64,000 nt of DNA, taken from assembly GCA_951799445.1 (NCBI GenBank), contig OX637296.1:18848001-18912000 (forward strand), written 5' to 3'. Numbering within the stretch: the stretch's first letter is position 1; each line of letters begins with the position of its first letter. The notes beneath the pieces were generated by a model that saw nothing but the letters and a program-made list of their open reading frames with translations, was not told the origin of the DNA and did no database searches. Of this stretch, positions 44,741 through 55,701 are shown in pieces. Both the position numbers and the translations under genes were made by a program. This stretch comes from Pseudisothecium myosuroides. Taxonomy: Eukaryota > Streptophyta > Bryopsida > Hypnales > Lembophyllaceae.

Positions 44741-45499
44741 GAACGCCCATCTAGCAAGCTTGCCAGTGAGTTTATCTAACTCCATAAGCCATTTCAAAGG
44801 TTGGTGATCAGTCACCAAAGTAAATCTTTGCCCATACAAGTAAGGCCGAAAATGTGCAATGGCCCAAACTGCTACTAGGGCTTCTCCTTCATGTGAAGAA
44901 TAGTTGGATTCTGCACTATTATTGCTTCTAGATGCATAAGCCACAACATACTCTTTTCCCTCTTCATCTTTTTGTGTCAATACTGCTCCTAGACCTACAG
45001 CATTCCAATCCGTGTGCAATTGAAAGGATCTAGAAACATCAGGACGTCGAAGTACTGGCGCTGAATCAAGCCTCTGCTTCAAGGTATCAAACGGTTGTTG
45101 TTGCTCACGTCCCCAAGTCCATGGTTGGTCTTTACCCGTGAGAATAGTGAGAGGCTTGGCAATCAAGCTAAAGTTCTTAACAAATCGGCGATAATAATTT
45201 GCCAGGCCAAGAAATGCACGAAGCTGTGGTACATCGCTAGGTGCTGGGATCTTTTGTAAAGCATCAACCTTGGCTTGTTGTACACCAAGATTTCCTGGAA
45301 TAATCATGTGGCCCAAGTATGGCAACCGATCATGAAAGAACTTACACTTGCCATGATGCAAGCGTAGTCCCCACCGTTGCAATCGTTCAAATACCGCTTG
45401 TAAATGTCTCACATGATCCTGTGGACTACTACTAAAGATGATAACAGCATCAATGTAGCATCTAGCAAATGGCAAGCCAGCCAACACTTGGTCCATCAC
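44741..45499 (-). pseudogene. Ty3 reverse transcriptase C-terminal part and RNase H
   Basis: The frame starts within RT and carries CYIDAVIIFS, where active enzymes have YxDD. Then GKCKFF..YLGHMI, LRAFLGLANYYRRFV and the RNase H signature ALVAVWAIAHFRPYLYG, with LVTDHQPLKWL. It is separated from the RT N-terminal part by TAG at 45503-45505. Confidence 0.85.
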
Positions 45500-45502
45500 C
45501 CT

Positions 45503-46147
45503 CTAGAATTCAGCTGGTGCGTTTTTAAGACCAAATGGCAAAAACTTCCAATGATAGAGTTGATCTTTGTTATCTTCATCAACTCCCCAAAATGTTGTCT
45601 TTACTCGATCTTCCAAAAGTAGAGGCAGTTGGTGATAACCAGATCTCAAATTTAAAGTACTAAAGACTCGAGAAAATCCCACCGCATCAAATAACTCTTC
45701 TGGCATTGGCATTGGATATCAATCCGACTTGGTCTTACGGTTAACTGGACGGTAATCACCACACATCCGTTTTTCTGTCCAGTTGCCAAAGATATCCTTC
45801 TTTGAGGGCATAACTGTAGCACAAGCGTACTCTCCATTGGACAGTTCAATCAATCCTGCCGCTAATAATTTGTGGCATCGAGTTTGAACACCCATTCTCT
45901 CAGATGCACTAAGCCTGTAAGGCCGTCTAAAAATTGGGTGGTCGTCTTCAAGATGAATGTGAACGGGTTTGCCTTTGTAGCCCTCAAGATCTTGGAGGCT
46001 AAAGGCAAAACAACTGCGATACGAGCAAATAAATGCCCGTACTCTTTGTGCTTCGACACCAGTAAGTTTTGGCCCCAACTTTAATGGCCAATTGTCAAAC
46101 TTTGTGGTCTCCTTCTCCACAAAAGGATCGCCACTTGGTACCAACAT
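45503..46147 (-). pseudogene. Ty3 reverse transcriptase N-terminal part
   Basis: The RT fingers region is recognisable: PIFRRPYRLS, LIELSNGEYACATVMPSKKD, RMCGDYRPVNRKT. After a TGA near 45716 it continues in the same frame with FSTLNLRSGYHQLPL and FLPFGLKNAPAEF. Stops at 45503-45505 and near 45716 are compatible with single C-to-T changes. Confidence 0.82.
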
Positions 46148-46149
46148 GG

Positions 46150-46809
46150 CCTGTGATTGCTAATCCATAGAAGGGGCAACTTCTTTGCCCCCAACCTCTT
46201 CATTTGAAGCCAAATGAGAAGTTTCTCCACTATAACCGGTCCATGAAGTTAAATAACCATCAAAAGGTGTAATGTCACGAAGAAATAATTGTGGAAGCAA
46301 CCTCTGAGCCTCCAACTTTCCAAAATCTTGGGCCAAAGCAGCAAAAACACGTTGAGCTCGAAGCTCTTCTTCAGCATGCTGCTTCAAACGAAAAAGTGCC
46401 TTAGACTCTTCAACCTCCATGTGAAATTTGGATTGTGATTCCACTGCCCCTGACCATTGCCCTCTGTCCTCAGAGTAAGCAATCGATCATTATGATGTTC
46501 TTGAACAGCAAGACAAGTGCCAATAATCCACACTAGAGTGTTGAGATCCATAGCTTGGTCCAAAAGAAAACGTCTTTGACCTTCTTTGAGGTCATGAGCA
46601 ACTGTGGTGCCTGTAAGAAAGCCCATGACACGTTCACGTTCATTTGCAGTGGGCTCTTCATAAGTTTGAGATTGTGAATCCCAAACCATGCCAGGTCCAC
46701 GAGATCGAAATGCAAAAGACCTCAGGTATGTCATAAAAGTAGGCAATGCGCCTCTAGGGGCTCCCACCTTGTTAACTAATGCAAATGGCATTGTTGTCAT
46801 CATGAGCAT
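46150..46809 (-). pseudogene. Ty3 polyprotein segment upstream of RT (gag/protease linker)
   Basis: Two overlapping frames (46384-46809 and 46160-46444) cover a region with FLTGTTVAHDLKEGQRRFL and AMDLNTLVWIIGTCLA. I place it as retroelement polyprotein by position and style. No aspartic-protease DSG/DTG or zinc-knuckle motif was seen. It has a frameshift near 46440 and a TAG near 46157. Confidence 0.5.
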
Positions 46810-46956
46810 AAGCGGTTTCGCTCTTTAGACATCTTCAGCACTTGTCCACAGACGTAGCATGACCTGAAGACCTCCGACAACGAGGGCAAATCCAATCTCT
46901 TGAAGGCAGAGTCGATAAAAGCGACGTCAAACATGCCATATGCCAACCACGTTGGC
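46782..46956 (-). repeat. Second, partial copy of the PHD-finger segment
   Basis: This sequence nearly repeats 42609-42780 and again encodes WHMACL..DWICPRCRR followed by a stop. It lies at the other end of the element, before the gag-like segment, and joins directly to an inverted LTR piece at 46957-47022. Confidence 0.75.
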
Positions 46957-47199
46957 ACTCTTAGATTCTCCCTTTGTGGAGTGAAAGCCGCTTGACTTTG
47001 TGTGTGTGTAGATTGCTAAGTTTCTCACTTGACAACAATGTCAAGTCAAGGAGCTCTCCCCACCTAAACACTCAAACCCTAAGATGGATGAACTCTAACA
47101 TTTAGATGAAACTCATCTAAAACTAAAATGAACTCCTATGGGAGTTCATCTAATACTATAATATGATGTAGAATGGGCCCGATGTCACCTCACGTGACA
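46957..47199 (-). repeat. 5' LTR remnant with inverted core
   Basis: Positions 47023-47199 match the first part of the 3' LTR in the same orientation. Positions 46957-47022 match its core (41855-41905) in the opposite orientation. The LTR end is missing. Confidence 0.7.
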
Positions 47200-47361
47200 C
47201 CCAAGACAATTTGTAGTGGAAGAGGGGTTAGTGGCCCTTGTAGAAATGGCTTTTATAGAGGGGAAAGAGAAGACTGAGCTTGACAAATGTTAGAATTAAT
47301 TGCTTTTCATCCAAATTCTAGTGGAGAGGGGATATCTGGAGGGCTGCAGGAGATGCTCTTA

Positions 47362-47747
47362 GCACTTAGCACTTGTAATTTCCTGTGACAATCTTACTGC
47401 AGAAGACTTCAAACTGCTTATTTCATAGCATTGTGAATTATGATCTTCAAAGCACTTTGTGAAATAATGTACACACTTACCATGTCCATTTCATGATCTT
47501 TATCAAGATCCTTGTCAAGTAAATTTCCTCTCTGCAATTGAAAACACTTCATTGTCATTACAAATTTTCTGCATACGAAACTGTCCACCTAAATAAGTTG
47601 GAATAGACGCTGGTATTTCATTAACCTTTTTTGGAATTCTCAGTAACAATTGTCACAAGAGAATGTCACAAGTTTGAATCTGACAAGGAATCTGCACATA
47701 TTAGATTACAGAGAATATCCACACCAAATTGGTGAAAGGCCTATTAA
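47362..47747. other. Non-coding spacer
   Basis: No recognised feature lies between the TTA-flanked element and TTAA element C. Confidence 0.5.
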
Positions 47748-48684
47748 CCCCTAAAGGCCCAAGGCATTTTTTCTGCCCAAAAACCATCAAAACTGCCATT
47801 TCTATAGCAAGGAGTAAAAAAAAGTGAAAAAAGTTTTTTTTTTTGCACATCTAACCATAGGATCTTACACCTAACTAGTATGAAAATGTGTGGAAAAAAT
47901 TTCAGAATTTTTGACCGCTCAGATTGCAAGATATCTGCGTTTAAAGTGGAAAAAACAAGTATTTCAGCACATTGCGGGACTAGAATTTTTGACTTTATAC
48001 ATTTTGCACTTAAAAATTTTGCACTGCAGAGTTTTGTGCTTCAAATCTTTGTAGTGGAGAATTGAGTTCAGAGTCTAGGGGAAAAAAAAATATTCAAAAA
48101 AACTTAATTATCATTCCTAAAAAATTTATTAAGTAGAAGTAGGTCCGAGATAGAAGGAAAATCTAAAACATTAATATATTTTAGATGGAATTAAAATACA
48201 CTAATCCCAATGGTGAGATTGTTCTAGCAAGTAAACTAAACCATGAGAATTTATTTTTTTTGAAAAATTGTTAAAATAGCATATAGAAATCATTCCTACA
48301 AGTTATTTTTTTCAAGAAGATGCTCTAACTACCCGAAAAACAAGAATGTCCATAACTTTCTCATAACAAATCCAAATGAAATGAATCAAAGCTTTCTAGA
48401 TAGACAAAAATATAATCTACAAAAAAAAAAAAAAAAAATTTAAAATCAAATTTTTGCCAAATTTTTCTTGCTGCCCAGACTGCCCAATTACGAAAAAAAA
48501 GTAACATATTTGGCCATAACTTTTGACTTCTATTTCCAAATGTCCTAAAATTTAGTGCATATGGAAGATATTCCTTGTGCCCACCTTCTATTAAAATTTC
48601 AGCTTAAAATACAAAAATCTCTAGTCACACGGACCTGCCCAAAATTTCTATACGGCCAAAAAACACATGCCGGTCCTTTAGGGG
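47748..48684. mobile_element. TTAA element C (937 bp)
   Basis: CCCCTAAAGGCCC at the left and CGGTCCTTTAGGGG at the right, flanked by TTAA at 47744-47747 and 48685-48688. It is closely similar to element F (59268-60150) over most of its length (for example AACTGCCATTTCTATAGCAA and GTAGAAGTAGGT). There is no transposase. Confidence 0.8.
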
Positions 48685-48688
48685 TTAA

Positions 48689-48895
48689 GTAAGTAGCTTC
48701 TGTCCATGATCTGTCTTCCCACTCAATTGATGATCATAAGTTATCTGTCCACTGCATTCTGAAGCCACCAGTTCTTGCAAGCATTAGCTAGCTGGAAGCC
48801 TGGAACCTCAATAACAGGACAGCCAGTGCATCTGATAAATGTCCCTGTAAGTTATACTGAGGATGGAAGTATCGTTTTAAAGCAGTCACTTGTTA
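48689..48895. other. Short single-copy-looking spacer
   Basis: It has a more balanced base composition than the neighbouring elements. No coding frame was recognised. Confidence 0.4.
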
Positions 48896-48974
48896 AGGTA
48901 GTCTGCTATTAACCCCTAAGCGCTCAAGCGACCATTTTATGGTCGCTGCCCGACGTCGGGCAGATTTTTCGGGC

Positions 48975-49010
<36 letters not shown>

Positions 49011-49729
49011 AATTGGGTTGTCTTTCTATATCTATACTCAAAACTAAGATCGCTACGGTCAAACAAAAAGTATAAGAGAAATAGCACAGAGTCTAGTATT
49101 TGTCTAGTGTTGAAAAACTTACTATTTGGGGAAAGTGTTGGTGTTCTCAGTATTAGATCTTATGCATTTTTTCACAAATCAATAGAAACCACAATTTTGA
49201 CCAATCAAAAAAAAATTCAAATGCTAAAGATAAAAATTGTATTTTTGGTGAATTTTTGAAGTTATATCTTCAAAATTCATTTGAAGAGAATCTAAAAAGA
49301 ATTTTATAATTTTAACCGTATGGATGTTTTCTACTTTTTGTGCTTCACATTATCTTCTTTGATGCAAACTTCAAAAAAATTACAAAACTTATATTTTATA
49401 ACACATTTGTGTTTTGTCCAAACCCCTTGGGCTTTTAGGGGTTAAAGCAACCATTTAAGAGCTGATTGCCTTTTCTGGGAAGCTTTACTCCTTGAAACAA
49501 TTTTGAGTAAATTTTTTGGGAAGAAAGATGGAATTGGCATCTAACGCAAGTCGTTTCATATGTTTTGGACCTTTGAGGAATTTGTTACGAGTTCTTGAAG
49601 TTGGAATGTAGTGGTCACTAAAAACGACCACCTCCTGAAATGTGCATATGTGGTATATTGAAGAAAACAAAATGTACCTGTTATGTCATGTTTGCTTTTA
49701 GAGCGGGGTCGCTTTCAGAGCACACTAGC
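48896..49729. mobile_element. GGTAG-ended MITE interrupted by TTAA element D
   Basis: The left end GGTAGTCTGCT is followed after a few bases by element D. The interior and right end (GCTTTTAGAGCGGGGTCGC..) resume at 49446. The interior is similar to 8401-8714. Confidence 0.5.
48913..49441. mobile_element. TTAA element D (529 bp)
   Basis: The ends CCCCTAAGCGCTCAAG and CTTGGGCTTTTAGGGG are flanked by TTAA at 48909-48912 and 49442-49445. It is a divergent member with a long T run (48980-49004). A lone right end of the same type (AGCGCTTAGGGGTTAA) lies at 63651-63666. Confidence 0.72.
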
Positions 49730-49903
49730 TAATTCCTATTCAAGATGATCACTGGAATGCTTTTCTTCATTGGAGTTTTGTATTTATGTTAATGCTATCA
49801 ATAGAAGCCATATGTTTGCATAGTACTCAGGAGTTTTATGTCAAAACTCCAAGTCTAAACATGGCCATTGCTAATCACCCAGTTTGAAGCCGGATTGGGA
49901 TAA

Positions 49904-50033
49904 GAGCAACCCCACTGCAACACGTCAAAGCAACACTCTAAAAGTTCTACACCATTGAACTTCTAATAACCAAGAAGATCAATGGTGCAGAACTTTTAGA
50001 GTGTTGCTTCAGCGTGTTGCAGTGGGGTTGCTC
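49904..50033. mobile_element. 130-bp palindromic TWA-target MITE
   Basis: The ends GAGCAACCCCACTGCAACACG and its inverse are flanked by TAA (49901-49903 and 50034-50036). It is an almost complete hairpin. The target and the GAGCA- start agree with the elements at 41522, 50821 and 57321. Confidence 0.75.
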
Positions 50034-50042
50034 TAAGCTTAA

Positions 50043-50265
50043 CCCTGTAATGCTGCCGTAGACACTAAGATGGATGACAAAGAATACTTTCATGTAAGAC
50101 AAAAATACAATTTGTTCATCCCTAGAATTTTCTGCAAAAAGGGGAGGACCTAGTACAACAGCTTGACCTCCCATGAGTACTTTCGGTTTTTCTTGAAGTA
50201 CCTTAGATAATTCACATTGTATCAGAAAAGATGGTTTCCGCAGAGACCAGCTCATCCTTACAGGG
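50043..50265. mobile_element. Small TTAA element H (223 bp)
   Basis: The ends CCCTGTAATGCTGCCG and TCATCCTTACAGGG are flanked by TTAA at 50039-50042 and 50266-50269. The interior aligns with the outer part of element G and with element I. Confidence 0.7.
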
Positions 50266-50269
50266 TTAA

Positions 50270-50820
50270 GCTAGCTTCATCTAGGGTGTGAAGAACTGAA
50301 CCCTGCATGCAACACCTCAACTTACAGCACACTACAGCTGCCCTTTGCCAGAAAATGCATCCGTGGACTGTATCGTACAGTACAGTGTCACGGAGCTTGG
50401 TGTTTGTACCTGACCCGAGCACTCAGAGAGGAGAATGCCAACCAGTAACTTTACTAGTGGTTAACGGAAAGTTAACGGAAATGAAGAGCCTATTTACCAA
50501 AGCTGACATCTTGGTCAGAGGGAGGACAGATGAAGATGGAATTCTTAAAAGTTTGACCCAACTGTCCTGTCCATGGAATCAGTATACTCATCATTTGAAA
50601 TGCATCTGGAAACACCAATGCCGTAAGCTTTGTGCTCTTGAGAACTCAAGGGGCCTCTTTGTACTCATTCAGTTGTGGCCACCAAAAAAACCCTGTCATT
50701 TGATATGCTGTCATTTGATATGCACTCACAAACGGGCTCATAAAGAATGGCAGTATGGGTAGAGTAAACTGGCCATTTACCACACACATCCAAACACCAC
50801 ACAACAACATAACATTGTTA
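50270..50820 (+). other. Unassigned region with a 151-codon open frame (50307-50762)
   Basis: The plus-strand frame 50307-50762 is the longest outside identified elements. No domain, signal peptide or repeat was recognised, and a 111-codon frame overlaps on the other strand. The sequence is less A+T-rich than its neighbours. It could be a remnant of a single-copy gene or chance. Confidence 0.25.
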
Positions 50821-51226
50821 GAGCATCGCCACCCATTCACGGCCAAAACAGCTCGGGGAATGGGGTAGCCCGGGCACGGAAGAAGCCGGGCCGCTTTCAT
50901 CCACCATCCATTCACGGGAAAGAAGACATGCCAAAGGGAGTCAATTACAAACATTAATGCTTTGTCATTGTAAAGAACCAATCAACATGTGGGTTTATTA
51001 AAAAAGTATAAGAAATAGCTCCAAAATCGAGAAATCTGACAACATCTTGCAAAGTCAATGCAAGGCGGGTCGGGTGGCAGGGACGCTCTCCTATTGTTTG
51101 GAGAGGGAAATTTCCCGTGACCGGTCTCTTTTTGGAGCTTTCCCGTGAATGGGTGGCTCATTTTTTCCTCCCGGCCCCGCCCAAACCCCCAGCCGAGAGC
51201 TTGGCCGTGAATGGGTGGCGATGCTC
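50821..51226. mobile_element. TWA-target MITE (406 bp)
   Basis: The ends GAGCATCGCCACCCATTCAC and GTGAATGGGTGGCGATGCTC are flanked by TTA (50818-50820 and 51227-51229). It is GC-rich inside and non-coding. Confidence 0.8.
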
Positions 51227-51229
51227 TTA

Positions 51230-53161
51230 GCCTGGTGAGATGCCTCCTCCCAGGTGGAGGGATGATTCCCCCCTAGATACCTGGGGGAAGACTTTGGTTT
51301 AAATTGGCTAGGTAAGGATACTCTGTAGCCACATTGTCACACTTGCAGACCTCATTGGCTAGCACTACTCAAGGAAACCCTCCAGTGAAGGTTAACAATG
51401 TTATGACCACATTTCGAGTCACATTGGCAAGTGGAGGGTATTGCGGTTGCAGGCTTAGGAGGTGAACAGAGCCCGCCAATGCCCCTGTGCCTTGGAGAAA
51501 TGGCTGCTCCATGGTGATGATGCCCCTTATATTTCTTCAACTTGCAATCCGTTTGGATGTGGGCTGGATGGATAGTTTATTTGTGTAATGTCCAAAAAAT
51601 ATCAGCAATAAGAATCTAAATTTTTTGTTGAACTTTGAGCAACATCCAACAAATGTTAAGACAATTTAGTAATATTAACCATACTCAGATGCTCTAGACA
51701 ATGTCACGTGAAAGTGCCTTAGCTTGATGAAATTTGCAACACACTAAACAAATAATATAACCAATCCCTAAGATGTTGCAATTAGACATGAAGCATTTTC
51801 TATTGTATATGAACTAATTAGAAGACATTTGAGGCCTTTAGAAGACTGCGAGTTCCTAGCACGTTCCCAACCTGGGAACTGTGCCACATGCGCAGTCTGA
51901 CGTGGTCAAGAGAATGCCACGCCAGATTTTTTGAAAAAATTAATTAATTAATTAATTTTTTAATCACTTTTGGCAAAAAAAAATATTCAAAAAAAAAAAA
52001 AAAAATTGATAACATTATTGTTGGTTTAGAGTGGGGCGTTAATTGTGAACCCATGAAGTACAAATTGCAAAAAATATGTTTTTGATATACATAATTAATT
52101 AACGTTATTTTAAATTTTTATTTTATTTCTTTGCAATTTATGGAGTGAAAAATTAAAAAAACAAAATTTTGGGGTCAAATTTCAGACAATTAGATCTCAA
52201 TCAACAAAAATCCAAAATTCATGAAACTTGTAACAATCATGTGATTCTTGTGAAGATGTACATTCTTCCTATAAAAAAAATGGGACATTTTGACTTCTCA
52301 CAAAAAGTTTTTTTTTCCACAGAAATTTCATTCAATTAATAATAGGTCTAAATGTAGTTTATTTAAAGTCAAATTACACATGAGGGTAGAATTCCTTTTG
52401 TACAACCACATGTTTAAATTTCACTTCATAATTCCAATTTCTCAATTTATGAGAGCGGTTTTAGGGTAGCCAACTACTTTTGGAAGTCACTGTAAGTTCC
52501 TCCAAAAAAACTACCCAAATGTAAGTGTCTCGCAATTTTTGCAAATTGATTACTTGCTTAAAATGGGGGGGTCCTATTATATGAGCATAGGAACGTGAGT
52601 CCGTGAGCCTAAAAGACTATACACCTATATTATAGAAACCTTCCATGACTATAGTGTATCTATGTTATAGATACCTATATTATAGGTGTTTACATATAAA
52701 CACCTTCAATGGTTGTAGGATATATCTACTTCCACTTATGCTCAAAGCTCAAATGCTCGCATTTTTATACTCATACATCGGCATTGTTGAAAATTTTGGT
52801 TGAAAATGAATCAAAACAATTCAAAAAAATATCCTCAAATACAAAAAGTTTTCCTTGTTGATTGGCTTGACTATATTGAGTCTAACAAAAAAATTAACTT
52901 AAATATTAATTTGTAATCATTTACTAATTCAAATTCTATAATATTTGGCTTATATTTAAGACAATCCTTTTAGTGTACACATATATAAAAAATTCCTTGG
53001 TATTGAAAATCAATATCAATATTACTTACCAAATATTCTTTATAGCCCAAAATACGCTACGCATTCTTTTTAGGGTTAGTACTTATATAAATCAAAGTGT
53101 CCAACTCCCTACTTATTACCACAATGGAAATAATTTTGAAGGTGTCTCGTAGGTATTTTAA
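51230..53161. other. Non-coding region, mostly A+T-rich
   Basis: Positions 51230-51560 have mixed composition with no recognised family. From 51900 the sequence is A/T-rich with homopolymer runs. A CCTATATTATAG-rich block (52610-52720) resembles 55280-55390. Confidence 0.45.
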
Positions 53162-54065
53162 CCCCTAAAATACTAAAGTTCTCTCGCTGGACATTTGAGA
53201 TTTTGGGCAGGCTTGCGTGGTCTCAAACTTTGACCTGATTTTTTGAAACTTTTTTGAAACTTTTTTTTGAAGATAGGGAATCACATTAGCTTTCTAAACA
53301 TATTATTTTTTTCAATCAATGCCCAGGAGCAAAAGTTATGCCATCCTAAAGCAAAAAAACAATTCGTCAGGCAAACCAAAAAAAAAAAATGCTTTCCCGC
53401 CCCCCTCAAAGATCATGTTTTTGTCTACATTTGAAGCTTTGATTCATTCTATTTGGACTAATAATGAGAAAGTTATGGACAATCTTGTTTTGGGGGCAAT
53501 TTAAGCATCTTCTTCAAAAAACAACTTATAGAATTCTTTTTTGAATGCAAATTTCAAATTTTTTCAAATTCTTTTTTCACAAAGTCAAGTTTGTTTGCAA
53601 GAACAATCCCACCATTGGGATTATGATGTTTTAATTCCATGTAAGAGCTATTAACAATTTAGTGTTTCGATCAATTTTGGACCTACTTCTACTTAACAAT
53701 TTTTTAAAATGTAAAAATCAAGTTTTGATATGCTGAAATTTCTTTCCTCGACTCTCAACTCAAATGTTCAACATAAATTTTTTTAACTTTATGGTGTGTA
53801 GTACAAAAACAATCCACAAATGGCCGTCAAAGTCATCTAAAATTGCAGGAAACAATTCAAAATAACTTTTTTTCCAACTTTGAATGCTAATATCTTCCAA
53901 TTGGAACGGTCAAATTTCTTGAAATTTTTACCACATGATTTGAGACAAGTGAAGTACAAGATTCTATGGTTAGATTCTCAAAAAAATTGGTTTCTTGGGT
54001 GATCGCAGCAAAAATGGCAATTTTCAATGGTTCCAGAGCCAGAAAATGCCTTGGTATTTTAGGGG
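53162..54065. mobile_element. TTAA element E (904 bp)
   Basis: CCCCTAAAATACTAAAG at the left, CTTGGTATTTTAGGGG at the right, flanked by TTAA (53158-53161) and TTAT (54066-54069). The interior shares tracts with elements C and F (for example CTACTTCTACTTAA and the CATAACTTT-type block). Confidence 0.7.
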
Positions 54066-54069
54066 TTAT

Positions 54070-55399
54070 AGATGACATGAATGTTATTGGGAATTGGAAA
54101 CCATTTCAATATCAACGGTAGTTATCCTATAATTCCATCAAGAAGTTCAAATTTTTTTAAGACTTAAACACTATAAAAAAAATTGGGCCTTATAAAAGGC
54201 CATTTGACTTTTGGCTGCGGTGAAAATACACGGAATATAAATAAAAATTGAATAAAAAATATTTTCAAAATCGTCAATTTGATGTGGCACTACTAGTGAT
54301 CACTTGGATTATCAAAACAAAATTATTTTTTTAATAATTCTTTGGTTGTTATTACATTGTTGCATGCACTCAAACAACCTTCTACAAGCTTAAAATTTTT
54401 CCTAGTGATGAAAGTAGTTCAATTTTTTGCACTTTATAGAGAATTTCAAATTCTAAGTCCATTGCTCTCTTTTAATCATCTTGTTTTGTCACGGTATTTT
54501 TAATTTGATTCATCAAAATATTGATATACATCCCCTAAAATCCCATTGTGTCCTTGTGGGACAAATGCAAGTTTGGTCAAGATCTTAAAATCTTCAATTT
54601 TGGCTTGATTTTTTGAAAGTTTTTTGAAGATAGAGAAAAAAAGATTAGTTTTTAAGAATATGTTTTATATTCAAATCTTTGCCTAGAATAAAAATTAGGA
54701 GATGCAAATTAAAAACAGTGAAGTCTAAACAATAGAAAAAAACAAAAAAACAAATATAATATTTAAAAATTTGTTTCTTGTATATTATATTCTTGTATAT
54801 ATGGAGAGATACAATTAATTTCAACTAGATTAGTGATGAAGAAGTGATGACAATGACAACATCTCCTTGAAGAAATAACCTATTGGATTCAATAAAGAAT
54901 TCAATTTTTGTAATTTTCTAAAATGTCAATTTCCACATGGTTTTATTTGCTTGCTTGAGCAATCCTGAAATTGAGATTAGGGCTTTTCAATTCCATCTTA
55001 GAAGTATTAGCACTTTAGTTCTACTTCTACTTAAAGAATTTTTTTAAGAATGAATATCAAGTTTTTATATTTGAATATGTAATCCCAAACTTTCAACTCA
55101 ATTCTTCAACTTAAAAAAAATTAATTGCAAAATTTGAATTGCAAAAATTTGAAGTTGAGAGGAATCAAAGTCTTATAATCTAATATAGCAATGTATAAAA
55201 CAAAGTGTTTAATGCACTTCAAATAGATGTTGCTTTTATTGAGCCTAGGATCAGAAGCCCAAGAACCTAGGAGTCTAGACACCTATGTTACAAGTGTCTA
55301 TATTATAAACACCTTTTATGATTATATTGTAACTATATTATACGTATTTATGTTGTAAGCACCTTCAATAGTAGTAGGGTATCTATTTATACCTATAAA
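54070..55399. other. A+T-rich DNA with a degenerate TTAA-element remnant
   Basis: A block from about 54533 (CCCCTAAAATCCC) resembles the start of element E but has no matching right end. No gene was recognised. Confidence 0.4.
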
Positions 55400-55641
55400 A
55401 AATAGTGAAATTAGGTTGCCTTAACAATTAAGTTGCCTTACCCCAACAAAGTTACTCTACAAGGCATCAAAGTCAACAAATATTTCTACAAATACGTCCG
55501 TTTGTACACATGGAGGTTCACGAGTCCCAATTACAAAAATAACTAATTCAAAAGTAGTGCATTCTTGTACACTAACAAAAAATATTTATATAGTGTCAAA
55601 TGTCGAGAAATTAGTATGGGGCAACCTAATTTCACTATTTT
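55400..55641. mobile_element. MITE with AATAGTGAAATTAGGTTGCC ends
   Basis: The inverted ends are AATAGTGAAATTAGGTTGCC and GGGCAACCTAATTTCACTATT. The interior (CAAGGCATCAAAGTCAA..GTCGAGAAATTAGT) is shared with 57021-57253. Confidence 0.65.
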
Positions 55642-55701
55642 GTGTAGATTCAAGGCTCATAGGCTCGCACAGTAGCATCATTGACTTCAAATGCTAATGT
55701 C

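Larger units (their letters stand above)
41733..47199 (-). mobile_element. Degenerate, rearranged Ty3-type LTR retrotransposon with a C-terminal PHD finger
   Basis: The minus-strand order is LTR remnant, gag/protease-like segment, reverse transcriptase, RNase H, integrase, PHD finger, 3' LTR. RT before integrase is the Ty3/Gypsy order. Several stops and frameshifts are present, and the second catalytic Asp of RT is replaced. A 351-bp palindromic element interrupts RNase H. The LTR regions begin TGTCA[C/G]GTGAGG. No matching target duplication was found, in keeping with rearrangement. Confidence 0.82.
41522..47358. mobile_element. TTA-flanked TIR element enclosing the Ty3 retrotransposon
   Basis: The inverted ends are GAGCATCTCCTACAGCCCTC and GAGGGCTGCAGGAGATGCTC, flanked by TTA at 41519-41521 and 47359-47361. 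The TWA target and the shared GAGCATC terminus (also at 50821 and 57321) suggest PIF/Harbinger-type MITEs. The Ty3 element makes up most of its present length, so the retroelement appears to have inserted into it. Confidence 0.65.

Noticed and set aside
49904..50033. microRNA precursor-like hairpin
   Set aside because: It is bounded by TAA duplications and has GAGCA-type MITE ends, and it pairs end to end like a palindromic MITE; no separate miRNA evidence is available.
51230..51560. tRNA-derived SINE
   Set aside because: The composition suggested it, but no convincing A-box/B-box pair or target duplication could be read.
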